The position numbers were made by a program, and so were the translations under genes. The notes under the pieces were generated by a model. It saw nothing but the letters and a program-made list of their open reading frames with translations. It did not search any database and was not told where the DNA came from. A DNA stretch of 64,000 nt from Comamonadaceae bacterium (GTDB lineage Bacteria > Pseudomonadota > Gammaproteobacteria > Burkholderiales > Burkholderiaceae_C): the NCBI GenBank assembly GCA_947443645.1, contig CANEXF010000008.1:1-64000 (forward strand), written 5' to 3'. The number at the start of each line of letters is the position of its first letter. Position 1 is the stretch's first letter. Of the stretch, positions 36,272 to 47,445 are shown in pieces.

Positions 36272-36320
36272 GCCGGGACTTTAGCCAAGCAGTAGCTGTT
36301 CGCAGCTACCGTACCGATCA

Positions 36321-36354
36321 AGCCGACCAGCGTTCAGCGCTGCGTCGGCTTTTT
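36321..36354 (+). terminator. Rho-independent terminator after the desaturase gene
   Basis: AGCCGACCAGCG pairs with CGCTGCGTCGGCT (one bulge), followed by TTTTT, 50 bases after the stop codon. Confidence 0.85.
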
Positions 36355-36649
36355 CATGTCCGGCTTTATGTTTTGATTGGGCCGGCGCCGGACGTATCGG
36401 GCCGGTCTCCTTTTCACGTGTACTGTGCCTTTGAGCAGGTGCCTGGTCGGATACGCCTGAGTACGGCTCAAATGCCGCCGCCTGAGCTGTTGTATTTGCA
36501 GGCCGTGCCATATCGGGGGGGAACGCCTGGAGGAACGAGTGGCAATCAGGATCTGAGCCGCCCGGATGCAAGAATAGGATGGGACTTGGATCTTTACAGG
36601 CAGAGAAGATTGAGCAGGGTAGTGAAGCGTGCATCTTCAGAGTACGGAC
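36355..36649. other. intergenic stretch without a recognisable gene
   Basis: Between the desaturase terminator and the rpmG terminator I see no convincing gene, RNA or repeat. Open frames exist on both strands but have no ribosome sites or family-like motifs. Confidence 0.5.
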
Positions 36650-36680
36650 GAAAAAAAACCCGCTGTAGTGAAGCGGGTTT
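36650..36680 (-). terminator. Rho-independent terminator of rpmB-rpmG
   Basis: On the minus strand AAACCCGCT, 7-base loop, AGCGGGTTT, continuing into an eight-T run. It lies 35 bases after the rpmG stop codon. Confidence 0.92.
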
Positions 36681-36714
36681 GATTGCAGCGTGGAGCTACC
36701 GAGTCAAGTCTGAA

Positions 36715-36882
36715 TTACTTCAGCTTGATCTCTTTGTATTCCACGTGCTTGCGTGCTTTAGGATCAAATTTCATGATCAGCATTTTGTCTGGCGTGGTCT
36801 TCTTGTTTTTGGTGGTCGTGTAGAAGTGACCCGTGCCGGCAGTGGATTCCAGCTTGATTTTTTCGCGTGCGCCTTTAGCCAT
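36715..36882 (-). CDS. rpmG: 50S ribosomal protein L33
   Basis: A 55-aa protein: [20 protein letters not shown] at the start, then [20 protein letters not shown] and a [11 protein letters not shown] end. This is the usual length and sequence pattern of bacterial L33. The four zinc-binding Cys of the C+ form are absent, so it is the C-minus form. It is 11 bases downstream of rpmB. Confidence 0.97.
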   Translation of the reverse strand: MAKGAREKIKLESTAGTGHFYTTTKNKKTTPDKMLIMKFDPKARKHVEYKEIKLK

Positions 36883-36893
36883 AATGGTTCTCC

Positions 36894-37127
36894 TTAGACT
36901 TCACCGCGGGCACGAAGATCCACTAGGATCGCATCGATGCCTTTTTTGTCGATCAAACGCAGACCGGCGCTGGTGATGCGCAAGCGCACCCAACGGTTTT
37001 CGGTCTCGACCCAGAAACGGCGGTACTGCAGATTAGGCATGAACCGACGCTTGGTTTTGTTGTTTGCGTGAGAAACATTGTTTCCCACCATCGGGCCTTT
37101 GCCCGTTACCTGACAGACGCGTGCCAT
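36894..37127 (-). CDS. rpmB: 50S ribosomal protein L28
   Basis: A 77-aa protein beginning [20 protein letters not shown], the conserved L28 N terminus, with [20 protein letters not shown] in the middle. GGAGAG precedes the ATG at 37127. The rpmB-rpmG pair is the standard arrangement and shares the terminator at 36650-36680. Confidence 0.98.
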   Translation of the reverse strand: MARVCQVTGKGPMVGNNVSHANNKTKRRFMPNLQYRRFWVETENRWVRLRITSAGLRLIDKKGIDAILVDLRARGEV

Positions 37128-37277
37128 GAGCACTCTCCGTAAAAAATTAGAAATCGGATGCCTGCAGTCAACCAATAAATCGTCGATTGCAGAGCTAAGC
37201 CTTTGAGTATAGCCTGAAAAACAAATTAGTCCAAGCCCGACGCTACAGCCCTACAAACGAGGACTGCCGGCGACGGT

Positions 37278-38234
<957 letters not shown>

Positions 38235-38394
38235 TTAGGGAAATCGTCAGGTGGGTAAATCGTCGCATGTCAGTTAAAGTCAAGCGCAGAGGCCGGAGAA
38301 GGCTTGCGGCGCGAGACAGCAGCTGAACAAAAGATTCGATTGTATGAATTCAGTGAAGTCCCGCGGGTGGTGAGGTCAGAGGAGAAAAATATAT

Positions 38395-39072
38395 ATGTCG
38401 ACTATGGTGTCCAACCTGGAGCTCATACGCCGGGTACCTTTGTTTTCAATGCTTACTGCCAGCCAGGCCGAGTCTGTCGCTGATGCCGTGGTAAAGCGCC
38501 GCTTCAAGCGTGGTGAGCCGATTGTTGAGCAGGGCAAAAAATCAAATGCGCTGTCCATCATCCTGACCGGGCGAGCTCGTGTCGTGACCACTGATGCGCG
38601 CGGTCGCGAGGTCATTATTGCGACCCTGCGGCCGGGCGACTATCTGGGCGAGATGAGTCTCATAGACAACGAACCGCATTCGGCCACCGTTCGTACAGAG
38701 ATACAAACCGATGTATTGGTTCTTGGGCGATCCGAATTCGCCAGATGTCTGCCTGAGAACAGCTCCATGGCTTACGCCATCATGCGCGGGCTGGTACAGC
38801 GTCTGCGCCAGGCTGACCGCAAGATCGAATCTTTGGCGCTGATGGACGTGTATGGCCGGGTGGCGCGGGCTCTGCTTGAGTTTGCGACGCAGGACTTTCA
38901 GGGCAACACCGTGATCCGCGACAAGGTTTCCCGGCAGGATCTGGCCAAAATGGTGGGCGCCTCGCGGGAAATGGTCAGCCGTGTGATGAAAGACCTGGAA
39001 GAGCGCGGCTTTATCGAAACCCGCAGCGACAGCTCCATGCTGATCAAGGAGCGCCTGAGCGCATTGGGCTAG
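38395..39072 (+). CDS. Crp/Fnr-family transcriptional regulator
   Basis: A 225-aa protein with an N-terminal cyclic-nucleotide-binding-like beta roll ([21 protein letters not shown] near residue 80) and a C-terminal winged HTH ([30 protein letters not shown]). No Cys cluster of Fnr type is visible. The roll has GEMSLID and PHSATVRT where Crp has the cAMP phosphate-binding cassette with RSA, so cAMP binding is uncertain. GAGGAGAAAA precedes the ATG. It sits between trxB and ftsK. Confidence 0.93.
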   Translation: MSTMVSNLELIRRVPLFSMLTASQAESVADAVVKRRFKRGEPIVEQGKKSNALSIILTGRARVVTTDARGREVIIATLRPGDYLGEMSLIDNEPHSATVRTEIQTDVLVLGRSEFARCLPENSSMAYAIMRGLVQRLRQADRKIESLALMDVYGRVARALLEFATQDFQGNTVIRDKVSRQDLAKMVGASREMVSRVMKDLEERGFIETRSDSSMLIKERLSALG

Positions 39073-39136
39073 GCGCATCGCGCAGGTCACAGCCGCTGGC
39101 CGCGTTTTCAACTGTTGTAAGCTTGGGTGCAGGCTT

Positions 39137-41491
39137 ATGACTTATTCACTTGACACTTTGAACTCCCGAAATCCGCAGGCGGCAGACGCGCCTGGCGGCG
39201 TAAAGCGCTTCGCCCATGAGGTTGCGCTGATTCTCGGCTTGCTGGGCCTGCTTTTCTGGTTGGCGGCCTTGCTCAGCTATTCACCGCAAGACGGCGCTTG
39301 GTCAACGTCTGGCAGCGCACAGTCGGTTGGTCTGCTGGCGGGCGGGGCGCGCAATTGGGGCGGCCGTCTGGGTGCCTGGCTGGCAGACGCGAGCTATTTC
39401 CTGCTGGGCTTTTCGGTCTGGTGGATGATCGCCGCAGGCGCGCGCGTCTGGCTGGTGTCGCTGGCGCGCTGGCTGCGTGGCGAGCCCGTGTCCGCGGCCG
39501 TTCCCCTGCATTCGAGTCGTCTGAAATTCTGGCTTTGCCTGTTGCTGCTGCTGGCCGCCAGCAGTGGCCTGGAGTGGTCGCGTCTGTACCGCTTTGAGGC
39601 CCGTTTGCCCGATCAGGCCGGCGGTGCGCTCGGTTATCTGGTCGGCAGCACCGGCGTCAATTGGCTGGGCTTTGCGGGCTCTGGTCTGGTCTGGATTGCG
39701 CTCGGCGTGATTGCTGTGTCTGTGGTTTTTGGTTTCTCCTGGGCCCACACGGCGCAGCGTCTGGGCGAAGTGATTGCCCATCTGATCGATTCGCAGCGTG
39801 AAAAGCGCGAGATCGCCGAGGATCTGGCCATGGGAAAACTCGCCGCCCGCGAGCGTGAAGAAACCCTGGTCGATGAGCGCATAGAAATTGAAGAGCATCA
39901 CCCTGTACCGGTGCTGATAGAGCCCACGCTGGTGGATATTCCCAAGAGCGAGCGGGTTGCCAAAGAGAGGCAAAAGCCGCTGTTCAGCGACATGCTGGAC
40001 TCCAAGCTGCCGCAGGTTGACCTGCTGGACGGTGCTTTGCTGCGCCAGGAAAGCGTGGCCGCTGAAACGCTGGAGATGACCTCGCGCCTGATCGAGAAAA
40101 AGCTCAAGGACTTTGGCGTTGAAGTGCGCGTGGTTGCGGCGGCACCCGGCCCGGTCATCACCCGCTATGAAATCGAGCCTGCTACCGGTGTCAAGGGCTC
40201 GCAGGTGGTTAATCTGGCCAAGGATCTGGCGCGCGCCCTGAGCCTGGTGTCCATCCGTGTGATCGAGACCATTCCGGGCAAGAACTTCATGGCGCTGGAG
40301 CTGCCCAATGCCAAGCGCCAGTCGATCAAGCTCAGCGAAATCCTGGGCTCGCAGGTCTACAACGAGGCCAAATCGCTGCTCACCATAGGTCTGGGCAAGG
40401 ACATTGGCGGTAATGCCGTGGTCGCCGACCTCGCCAAAATGCCGCATTGCCTGGTCGCGGGCACCACCGGCTCGGGTAAATCGGTCGGCATCAACGCCAT
40501 GATCTTGAGCCTGCTCTACAAGGCCGATGCACGCGACGTGCGTTTGCTGCTGATAGACCCCAAGATGCTGGAGATGAGCGTCTACGAGGGCATTCCGCAT
40601 TTGCTCTGCCCGGTGGTGACCGACATGCGGCAAGCCGCGCACGGGCTGAACTGGTGCGTGATGGAAATGGAAAAGCGCTACAAGCTCATGAGCAAGCTCG
40701 GCGTGCGCAACCTGGCCGGCTACAACGTCAAGATCGACGAGGCCAAGGCCAAGGGCGAGTTCATCTACAACCCCTTCAGTTTGACGCCAGACCAGCCCGA
40801 GCCGCTCGAGCGTCTGCCTTATATCGTCGTGGTGATTGACGAGCTGGCCGACCTGATGATGGTGGTTGGCAAGAAGATTGAAGAGCTGATTGCACGCCTG
40901 GCGCAAAAAGCCAGGGCTGCCGGTATTCACCTGGTGCTGGCCACCCAGCGCCCCAGCGTCGATGTGATCACCGGCTTGATCAAGGCGAATATTCCCACCC
41001 GTCTGTCCTTTCAGGTCAGCAGCAAGATTGACAGCCGCACCATTCTTGACCAGATGGGCGCCGAGGCGCTGCTGGGCATGGGCGACATGCTTTACATGCC
41101 CAGCGGCACCGGGTTTCCGATTCGCGTGCATGGCGCTTTTGTCAGCGACGACGAAGTGCACCGCGTGGTGGCCTACCTCAAGGCTCAGGGCGAGCCCAAC
41201 TACATCGATGGCGTGCTTGAGGGCGGCGTTGTCGATGGTGAAGCCGGCGATCTGGGCGGCGACCTCAGCGCCAACGGCGGTAAAGGGGATGAAAAAGACC
41301 CGATGTACGACCAGGCGGTTGAGATCGTGCTGAAAAATCGTAAGGCCTCGATTTCGCTGGTGCAGCGGCACCTCAAGATTGGCTACAACCGCTCGGCGCG
41401 CATGCTCGAAGAGATGGAAAAAGCGGGCCTGATCAGCGCCATGTCGGGAAGTGGCCAGCGCGAAATTCTGGTGCCGGTGCGGGCTGAATGA
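39137..41491 (+). CDS. ftsK: DNA translocase FtsK
   Basis: A 784-aa protein. Four or five N-terminal membrane segments (residues 25-210) anchor it at the division septum. A short charged linker follows, then the motor domain with Walker [15 protein letters not shown], Walker [14 protein letters not shown], and the [12 protein letters not shown] block. The C-terminal gamma domain ([20 protein letters not shown] onward) reads KOPS sequences and activates XerCD. The linker is much shorter than in the E. coli protein. Its stop overlaps the first possible start of lolA (ATGA). Confidence 0.97.
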   Translation: MTYSLDTLNSRNPQAADAPGGVKRFAHEVALILGLLGLLFWLAALLSYSPQDGAWSTSGSAQSVGLLAGGARNWGGRLGAWLADASYFLLGFSVWWMIAAGARVWLVSLARWLRGEPVSAAVPLHSSRLKFWLCLLLLLAASSGLEWSRLYRFEARLPDQAGGALGYLVGSTGVNWLGFAGSGLVWIALGVIAVSVVFGFSWAHTAQRLGEVIAHLIDSQREKREIAEDLAMGKLAAREREETLVDERIEIEEHHPVPVLIEPTLVDIPKSERVAKERQKPLFSDMLDSKLPQVDLLDGALLRQESVAAETLEMTSRLIEKKLKDFGVEVRVVAAAPGPVITRYEIEPATGVKGSQVVNLAKDLARALSLVSIRVIETIPGKNFMALELPNAKRQSIKLSEILGSQVYNEAKSLLTIGLGKDIGGNAVVADLAKMPHCLVAGTTGSGKSVGINAMILSLLYKADARDVRLLLIDPKMLEMSVYEGIPHLLCPVVTDMRQAAHGLNWCVMEMEKRYKLMSKLGVRNLAGYNVKIDEAKAKGEFIYNPFSLTPDQPEPLERLPYIVVVIDELADLMMVVGKKIEELIARLAQKARAAGIHLVLATQRPSVDVITGLIKANIPTRLSFQVSSKIDSRTILDQMGAEALLGMGDMLYMPSGTGFPIRVHGAFVSDDEVHRVVAYLKAQGEPNYIDGVLEGGVVDGEAGDLGGDLSANGGKGDEKDPMYDQAVEIVLKNRKASISLVQRHLKIGYNRSARMLEEMEKAGLISAMSGSGQREILVPVRAE

Positions 41492-41532
41492 CGACAATCC
41501 GCGCGCTGGCGCTGCGGCACACTGAAGTCACC

Positions 41533-42237
41533 ATGAACCTTATTTGCTCCTACTTCAACAAATGCTCGCCGGCGAACGCTTTGAAAGCGTTTCTTGGTCT
41601 TGCGCTTGCTATTTTTTCTATAGCTGCTTGCGCACAGCCATCGGGCGTTACAGGCCTGGAAAGCCTGGAAAATTTCGTCAAAAACAGCAAAAGTGGCCGC
41701 GCTGCCTTCAGCCAGGTCGTGACCAGCCCCGGCCGGGACGGGCAGGCGGCCAAAAGCAAGACCTCCAGCGGTCACTTTGAGTTCTTGCGGCCCAACCGCT
41801 TCAGCTTTGTCTATAAAAAGCCGTTTGAGCAAAGCATCATCTCCGACGGACAAACGCTGTGGCTTTACGACGTGGACCTGAACCAGGTCACGGCCCGCCA
41901 GCTGGCGCAGGCGCTCAATGGCACACCCGCAGCGGTGATTGCCGCTGCAGCCGACCTCAAGGCGCTGCAGGCTGATTTCAAGCTCACGCCGCTGCCTGAC
42001 AGCGCCGGCCTGCAGTGGGTGCAAGCCACGCCTAAGTCCAGGGACGGCCAGCTGCAAAGCATCAGCGTGGGCCTCAAGAGCACGGACAAAGGCACCGAGC
42101 TGGCGGTGCTGGAAATTCTCGACAGCTTTGGCCAGCGCTCTGTGATGCGCTTTAGCCAGTTTGAAGTCAATCCCGCCCTCGCTGCGGCCAGTTTCAACTT
42201 CAAGCCGCCCGCAGGCAGCGATGTCAGCCGCCAATAA
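41533..42237 (+). CDS. lolA: outer-membrane lipoprotein carrier protein LolA
   Basis: A 234-aa LolA-fold protein: VKNSKSGRAAFSQVV, GHFEFLRPNRFSFVYKKPFE, the QSIISDGQTLWLYDVDLNQV strand region and an FNFKPPAGSDV end. LolA escorts lipoproteins through the periplasm. The signal peptide is unusual. Residues 25-44 (hydrophobic core, cleavage site and first mature residues) are encoded by a family A repeat, and the sequence IAAC (residues 30-33) fits a lipobox as well as ACA|Q fits signal peptidase I. The ATG at 41533 is chosen for signal-peptide length; an ATG at 41488 overlapping the ftsK stop would add 15 residues. Confidence 0.9.
   Translation: MNLICSYFNKCSPANALKAFLGLALAIFSIAACAQPSGVTGLESLENFVKNSKSGRAAFSQVVTSPGRDGQAAKSKTSSGHFEFLRPNRFSFVYKKPFEQSIISDGQTLWLYDVDLNQVTARQLAQALNGTPAAVIAAAADLKALQADFKLTPLPDSAGLQWVQATPKSRDGQLQSISVGLKSTDKGTELAVLEILDSFGQRSVMRFSQFEVNPALAAASFNFKPPAGSDVSRQ
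41605..41663 (+). repeat. dispersed repeat family A, copy 6 (LolA signal peptide)
   Basis: TGCTATTTTTTCTATAGCTG, then CTTGCGCACAGCCATC, then GGGCGTTACAGGCC: one of the best matches to the family. Sense orientation, in frame. Confidence 0.75.
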
Positions 42238-43546
42238 GCCGCTGGCCGAGCGCCTCAGACCGGGCACGCTGGGCGAGGTGATAGGCCAGCAACATCTGCT
42301 GGGCGAAGGCATGCCGCTGCGCATCGCCTTCGAGTCGGGCCAGCCGCACAGCTGCATCCTGTGGGGCCCGCCAGGCGTTGGCAAAACCACGATTGCGCGC
42401 TTGATGGCCAGCAGCTTCGAGGCGCACTTCATCACCATTTCAGCGGTACTCGGCGGCGTCAAGGAAATCCGCGAGGCGGTCGAGCAGGCCAGCATCTGGC
42501 AAGGGCAGGGCGGTGATCTCGGCGACCGGTCCGGCAAACGCACCATCGTCTTTGTCGACGAGGTGCACCGTTTCAACAAAAGCCAGCAGGACGCGTTTTT
42601 GCCGCATGTCGAAAGCGGGCTCTTCACCTTTATCGGCGCGACCACTGAAAACCCCTCGTTTGAAGTCAACTCGGCTTTGCTGTCACGCGCCGCAGTCTAT
42701 GTGCTGCAGCCGCTGCAGGAGTCGGACTTAAAGAAAATAGTGGCTGTAGCGCTTGAGCGGCGGGCGCTTCAAGCTATTGAAAGCATAGCGCCTGAGGCGC
42801 TGGACCGACTCGTCGCCTACGCCGACGGCGATGCGCGGCGCCTGCTCAACACGCTTGAGTCGCTGGCGGTCGCGGCCAACAACGACAAGTCAGGCAGCAA
42901 GATCACCGAGGTCACTGACGCCTGGCTGCTCAAGGTGCTGGGCGAGCGCATGCGTCGCTATGACAAGGGCGGCGAGCAGTTCTACGACACCATCTCGGCG
43001 CTGCACAAGTCGGTGCGCGGCTCAGACCCGGATGCCGCACTCTACTGGCTGATGCGCATGCTCGATGGCGGGGCCGAGCCCAAATACATGGCGCGCCGTC
43101 TGATACGCATGGCCAGCGAGGACATTGGCCTGGCCGACCCGCGCGCCTTGCGCATGGCGCTCGATGCCGCCGAAGTCTACGAGCGGCTGGGTTCGCCCGA
43201 AGGCGAGTTGGCTTTGGCGCAGTGCGTGGTCTACCTGGCGGTGGCGCCCAAGTCCAACGCGGTCTACAAGGCCTTCAAGCAGGCCAAGGCCTTGATCAAG
43301 CAAGATGGCACCCGGCCCGTGCCGCTGCATTTGCGCAATGCGCCGACCAAGCTCATGAAGTCGCTCGATTACGGCAAGAACTACCGTTACGCGCATGATG
43401 AAGAGGACGGCTTTGCCGCTGGTGAAAACTACTTTCCCGAAGGCATGGCGGCGCCTGGCTTCTATAAGCCTGTGAACCGTGGACTGGAAATCAAGATTGC
43501 TGAAAAACTTCAGGCGCTGAGGGACAAAAACAATCAGCAAAACTGA
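42221..43546 (+). CDS. rarA: replication-associated recombination protein A (RarA/MgsA)
   Basis: A 441-aa AAA+ ATPase related to clamp-loader proteins. Walker A is ILWGPPGVGKTTIARL, Walker B VFVDEVHRFNKSQQDAFLP, sensor 1 GATTENPSFEVN, and the C-terminal tetramerisation domain contains LHKSVRGSDPDAALYWLMRM. It acts at stalled replication forks. Its ATG at 42221 lies inside the end of lolA (17-base overlap), the classical ftsK-lolA-rarA order. Residues 172-190 match an antisense copy of repeat family A. Confidence 0.96.
   Translation: MSAANKPLAERLRPGTLGEVIGQQHLLGEGMPLRIAFESGQPHSCILWGPPGVGKTTIARLMASSFEAHFITISAVLGGVKEIREAVEQASIWQGQGGDLGDRSGKRTIVFVDEVHRFNKSQQDAFLPHVESGLFTFIGATTENPSFEVNSALLSRAAVYVLQPLQESDLKKIVAVALERRALQAIESIAPEALDRLVAYADGDARRLLNTLESLAVAANNDKSGSKITEVTDAWLLKVLGERMRRYDKGGEQFYDTISALHKSVRGSDPDAALYWLMRMLDGGAEPKYMARRLIRMASEDIGLADPRALRMALDAAEVYERLGSPEGELALAQCVVYLAVAPKSNAVYKAFKQAKALIKQDGTRPVPLHLRNAPTKLMKSLDYGKNYRYAHDEEDGFAAGENYFPEGMAAPGFYKPVNRGLEIKIAEKLQALRDKNNQQN
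42734..42788 (-). repeat. dispersed repeat family A, copy 7
   Basis: On the minus strand: GCTATGCTTTCAATAGCTTG, AAGCGCCCGCCG, CAAGCGCTACAGCCACTATT. Full-length and well conserved, antisense within rarA, encoding ALQAIESIAP. Confidence 0.75.
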
Positions 43547-43635
43547 TGGCGGCACAGGCTGCTGTGGGTAAACCCCGAAAAATGAGCTGTGCTGGCCCGA
43601 TTCTCGCTAGCAGTGACTGACTACAATTTGCCATC

Positions 43636-43683
43636 AGCCCGCCTTGTAGCCTGGTCCACTGGCTTTCAGGGGCGGGCTTTTTG
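43636..43683 (+). terminator. branched hairpin with T-run between rarA and livH
   Basis: AGCCCGCC (43636-43643) pairs with GGCGGGCT (43671-43678), followed by T5. The 27-base loop contains an inner AGCC...GGCT stem. It could terminate the ftsK-lolA-rarA transcript or act as a leader for livH. Confidence 0.6.
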
Positions 43684-43713
43684 CTGGCGTTTTCGTTCTT
43701 GGGATATCTAGCT

Positions 43714-44643
43714 ATGGAAATCTTCCTGCAACAGCTCATCAATGGCTTGGTGCTGGGCAGCATGTACGCCTTGATCGCGCTGGGCTACACCATGGTCTAC
43801 GGCATCATCAACCTGATCAACTTCGCGCATGGCGAGGTGCTCATGGTCGGTGCGCTGACCAGCTGGACCATCATTGGCTTGATGCAGGACGCCTTGCCTG
43901 CGACCCCGGGCTGGCTGGTGTTGCTGATCTCCTTGCTGATTGCGTTTGTGGTCTGCGGCGCGCTGAATTTCGCGATTGAAAAAGTCGCCTACCGACCGCT
44001 ACGCAACTCGCCCAAGCTGGCGCCGCTGATCACCGCCATAGGCATGTCGCTGCTGCTGCAGACGCTGGCCATGATCATCTGGAAACCCAACTACAAGTCT
44101 TATCCCACGCTGCTGCCCGCAGAGCCTTTTCAGCTGGGTGGCGCGGTGATCACGGTCACGCAGCTCTTCATTCTGGGCACCACGGCGGTTTCGCTGTCGG
44201 TCTTGATGTGGCTGGTGCATTACACAAAGCTTGGTCGGGCCATGCGCGCCACCGCGGAGAATCCGCGCGTGGCAGCGCTCATGGGTGTGCGGCCCGATAC
44301 CGTGATTTCAGCGACCTTCATCATTGGCGCCGTGCTGGCCGCGCTGGCCGGCGTGATGTATGCGTCGAACTACGGCACGGTTCAGCACACCATGGGTTTT
44401 TTGCCTGGTCTCAAGGCCTTCACGGCGGCGGTGTTTGGCGGCATAGGCAACCTGGGCGGGGCCGTGCTGGGCGGCGTGCTGCTGGGCCTGATCGAATCGA
44501 TTGGCGCGGGCTATATAGGCCCGCTGACTGGCGGCGTGCTGGGCAGCCAGTACTCCGACATCTTCGCCTTCATTGTGCTGATTTTTGTGCTCACGCTCAG
44601 GCCTTCGGGCCTGCTCGGTGAACGTGTGGCGGACCGCGCCTGA
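43714..44643 (+). CDS. livH: branched-chain amino-acid ABC transporter permease LivH
   Basis: A 309-aa permease with about eight membrane segments. It has the LivH opening QLINGLVLGSMYALIALGYTMVYGIINLINFAHGE (residues 7-41, broken over several helices), GRAMRATAENPRVAALMGV (the cytoplasmic EAA-like loop) and FGGIGNLGGAVLGGVLLG. It forms the channel with LivM. The ATG at 43714 begins at the first helix. First gene of livHMGF. Confidence 0.95.
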   Translation: MEIFLQQLINGLVLGSMYALIALGYTMVYGIINLINFAHGEVLMVGALTSWTIIGLMQDALPATPGWLVLLISLLIAFVVCGALNFAIEKVAYRPLRNSPKLAPLITAIGMSLLLQTLAMIIWKPNYKSYPTLLPAEPFQLGGAVITVTQLFILGTTAVSLSVLMWLVHYTKLGRAMRATAENPRVAALMGVRPDTVISATFIIGAVLAALAGVMYASNYGTVQHTMGFLPGLKAFTAAVFGGIGNLGGAVLGGVLLGLIESIGAGYIGPLTGGVLGSQYSDIFAFIVLIFVLTLRPSGLLGERVADRA

Positions 44644-44668
44644 GCCGCGTTGGCACAAGGAATAAACG

Positions 44669-45781
44669 ATGCTCAAGTTAAAACAGGTTCTGAAGTTTTC
44701 AGCCATCGCCCTGGCGCTGCTGGTGTTGCCCCTGCTGCTGCAGCAGGGCGGTAACGCCTGGGTGCGCATTCTGGACATGGCGCTGCTCTATGTCTTGCTG
44801 GCGCTGGGCCTGAACATCGTGGTTGGCTATGCCGGCCTGCTGGATCTGGGCTACGTGGCATTTTTTGCGGTCGGCGCCTATTTGTTTGCGCTGCTCGGCT
44901 CGCCGCAATTGACCGAAGCTTTCCCCGCGCTCGCGGCGGCCTTTCCGGATGGCCTGCACCTGCCGATCTGGGCCATCATTCCGGCGGCGGCCGCACTGGC
45001 CGGGCTGTTTGGTGTGCTGCTGGGCGCGCCCACGCTCAAGTTGCGCGGCGACTACCTGGCCATCGTGACGCTGGGCTTTGGCGAGATCATCCGGGTGTTT
45101 CTGAACAACCTCGATCGCCCCATCAACCTGACCAACGGGCCCAAGGGCATCAGCCAGATTGACTCCATGAAGTTCTTTGGACTGGACCTGGCCAAGTCGC
45201 ACGAGCTGTTCGGCCTGCAGATCAACTCGGTGGCTATGTACTACTACCTGTTTCTGGCGCTGGTGATCGTGTCCGTGGTGATTTGCCACCGGCTTGAAAA
45301 TTCGCGCATAGGCCGGGCCTGGATGGCGATCCGCGAAGACGAGATCGCCGCCAAGGCCATGGGCATCAACACGCGCAACCTCAAGCTGCTGGCCTTCGGC
45401 ATGGGCGCGACCTTTGGCGGTGTGTCTGGCGCCATGTTTGCGGCCTTCCAGGGCTTTGTTTCACCCGAATCCTTCAGCCTGATGGAGTCCGTCATGATTG
45501 TCGCGATGGTGGTTCTGGGCGGCATCGGCCACTTGCCCGGCGTGATCCTGGGCGCCTTGCTGCTGGCGGCCTTGCCCGAGGTCTTGCGCCATGTGGCCGG
45601 TCCGCTGCAGGCCATGACCGATGGCCGGCTCGACTCCGCCATCTTGCGCCAGCTGCTGATTGCGCTGGCCATGATAGGCATCATGCTGGCGCGTCCGCGC
45701 GGACTCTGGCCGGCGCCGGAACACGGCAAGCGCAGCGACAAGCCGGCTGGCGCGCTGCCCGTCAATTCAATCAATCCCTGA
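44669..45781 (+). CDS. livM: branched-chain amino-acid ABC transporter permease LivM
   Basis: A 370-aa permease: LGLNIVVGYAGLLDLGYVAFFAVGAY (residues 47-72), TLKLRGDYLAIVTLGFGEIIR, GRAWMAIREDEIAAKAMGIN (loop contacting the ATPases) and VLGGIGHLPGVILGALLL. AAGGAATAAACG precedes the ATG. The short hydrophilic C-terminal tail is normal for the family. Confidence 0.95.
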   Translation: MLKLKQVLKFSAIALALLVLPLLLQQGGNAWVRILDMALLYVLLALGLNIVVGYAGLLDLGYVAFFAVGAYLFALLGSPQLTEAFPALAAAFPDGLHLPIWAIIPAAAALAGLFGVLLGAPTLKLRGDYLAIVTLGFGEIIRVFLNNLDRPINLTNGPKGISQIDSMKFFGLDLAKSHELFGLQINSVAMYYYLFLALVIVSVVICHRLENSRIGRAWMAIREDEIAAKAMGINTRNLKLLAFGMGATFGGVSGAMFAAFQGFVSPESFSLMESVMIVAMVVLGGIGHLPGVILGALLLAALPEVLRHVAGPLQAMTDGRLDSAILRQLLIALAMIGIMLARPRGLWPAPEHGKRSDKPAGALPVNSINP

Positions 45782-45792
45782 GGACAGTGGCG

Positions 45793-46560
45793 GTGAGTGA
45801 AACCATTCTTGAAGTCTCGGGTGTCTCCAAACGCTTTGGCGGCCTGCAGGCCCTCAGCGATGTGGGCATTCGTATCGAGCGCGGCCAGGTCTATGGCCTG
45901 ATAGGCCCCAATGGCGCCGGCAAAACCACTTTCTTCAATGTGCTGACCGGCCTGTACACGCCCGACAGCGGCCGCTTTGAGCTGGCCGGCAAGCCCTATA
46001 CGCCGCACGCCGTGCATGAAGTCGCCAAGGCTGGCATCGCCCGCACTTTTCAGAACATCCGGCTGTTTGCCGAGATGACGGCACTGGAAAACGTCATGGT
46101 GGGCCGGCACTGCCGTACCCGATCAGGCCTGCTGGGGGCGGTGTTTCGCACGCCTGGCTTCAAGGCGGAAGAGGCCGCGATTGCCAGCCGCGCGCATGAG
46201 CTGCTGGACTATGTCGGGATTGGTCAGTACGCCGACTTCAAGGCCCGCACGCTGAGCTATGGCGATCAGCGCCGCCTTGAAATTGCCCGTGCCCTGGCCA
46301 CGGACCCGCAGCTGATTGCGCTGGACGAACCGGCCGCCGGCATGAACGCCACAGAAAAAGTGCAGCTGCGCGAACTGATAGACCGCATTCGCAAGGACAA
46401 CCGGAGCATTTTGCTGATCGAGCATGACGTCAAGCTGGTGATGGGCTTGTGCGACCGCGTGACGGTGCTCGATTACGGCAAGCAGATTGCTGAAGGCGCG
46501 CCTTCGGACGTGCAAAAAGATGAAAAAGTGATCACCGCCTATTTGGGTACGGGTCATTGA
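45793..46560 (+). CDS. livG: branched-chain amino-acid ABC transporter ATP-binding protein LivG
   Basis: A 255-aa ATPase: Walker A GPNGAGKTTFFNVLTG, signature LSYGDQRRLEIARAL, Walker B LIALDEPAAGMN, H-loop IEHDVKLV. The AAGMN spelling is typical of LivG. The GTG at 45793 has AGGA eight bases upstream; a GTG at 45787 is also possible but too close to that site. Confidence 0.94.
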   Translation: MSETILEVSGVSKRFGGLQALSDVGIRIERGQVYGLIGPNGAGKTTFFNVLTGLYTPDSGRFELAGKPYTPHAVHEVAKAGIARTFQNIRLFAEMTALENVMVGRHCRTRSGLLGAVFRTPGFKAEEAAIASRAHELLDYVGIGQYADFKARTLSYGDQRRLEIARALATDPQLIALDEPAAGMNATEKVQLRELIDRIRKDNRSILLIEHDVKLVMGLCDRVTVLDYGKQIAEGAPSDVQKDEKVITAYLGTGH

Positions 46561-46561
46561 A

Positions 46562-46640
46562 TGGCCCCCACGCCGGTTTTTGCCAATAACCGACTGACCC
46601 CCGAGTGGGTGCATTTTTTCTTGGGGCGGCCCGGCGAAAA
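46562..46640 (+). repeat. GC-rich dispersed repeat family B in the livG-livF gap
   Basis: Starts near GGCCCCCACGCCGG, passes CCCCCGAGTGGGTGC and ends TTCTTGGGGCGGCCCGGCG. The same type of sequence (reverse orientation, degenerate) appears within ribF at 26148-26226. It widens the normally tight livG-livF junction to 98 bases. Confidence 0.55.
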
Positions 46641-46658
46641 AACTCAGGCGTAAATATA

Positions 46659-47375
<717 letters not shown>

Positions 47376-47390
47376 TTTGTGGCGTTGTAA

Positions 47391-47445
47391 TTGCTATAAG
47401 TTAAATAGCTGCTTGCGCATGTATTCAGGGCGATAGAAGAACTTT
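47391..47445 (+). repeat. dispersed repeat family A, copy 8
   Basis: TTGCTATAAGTTAAATAGCT, GCTTGCGCATG, CAGGGCGAT: the first half matches well, the second half poorly. It lies between livF and the convergent Lrp-type gene and runs into the last codons of the latter. Confidence 0.55.

Noticed and set aside
36142-36897. Open frame running from the desaturase gene across the terminators into rpmG
   Set aside because: It crosses two strong terminators and the rpmG gene in antisense, with no start signal.
39302-41497. Very long open frame (731 codons) antisense to ftsK
   Set aside because: It mirrors the codon pattern of ftsK in GC-rich DNA, is rich in His, Gln and Arg and has no recognisable motif or ribosome site. 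The plus-strand ftsK motifs are unmistakable.
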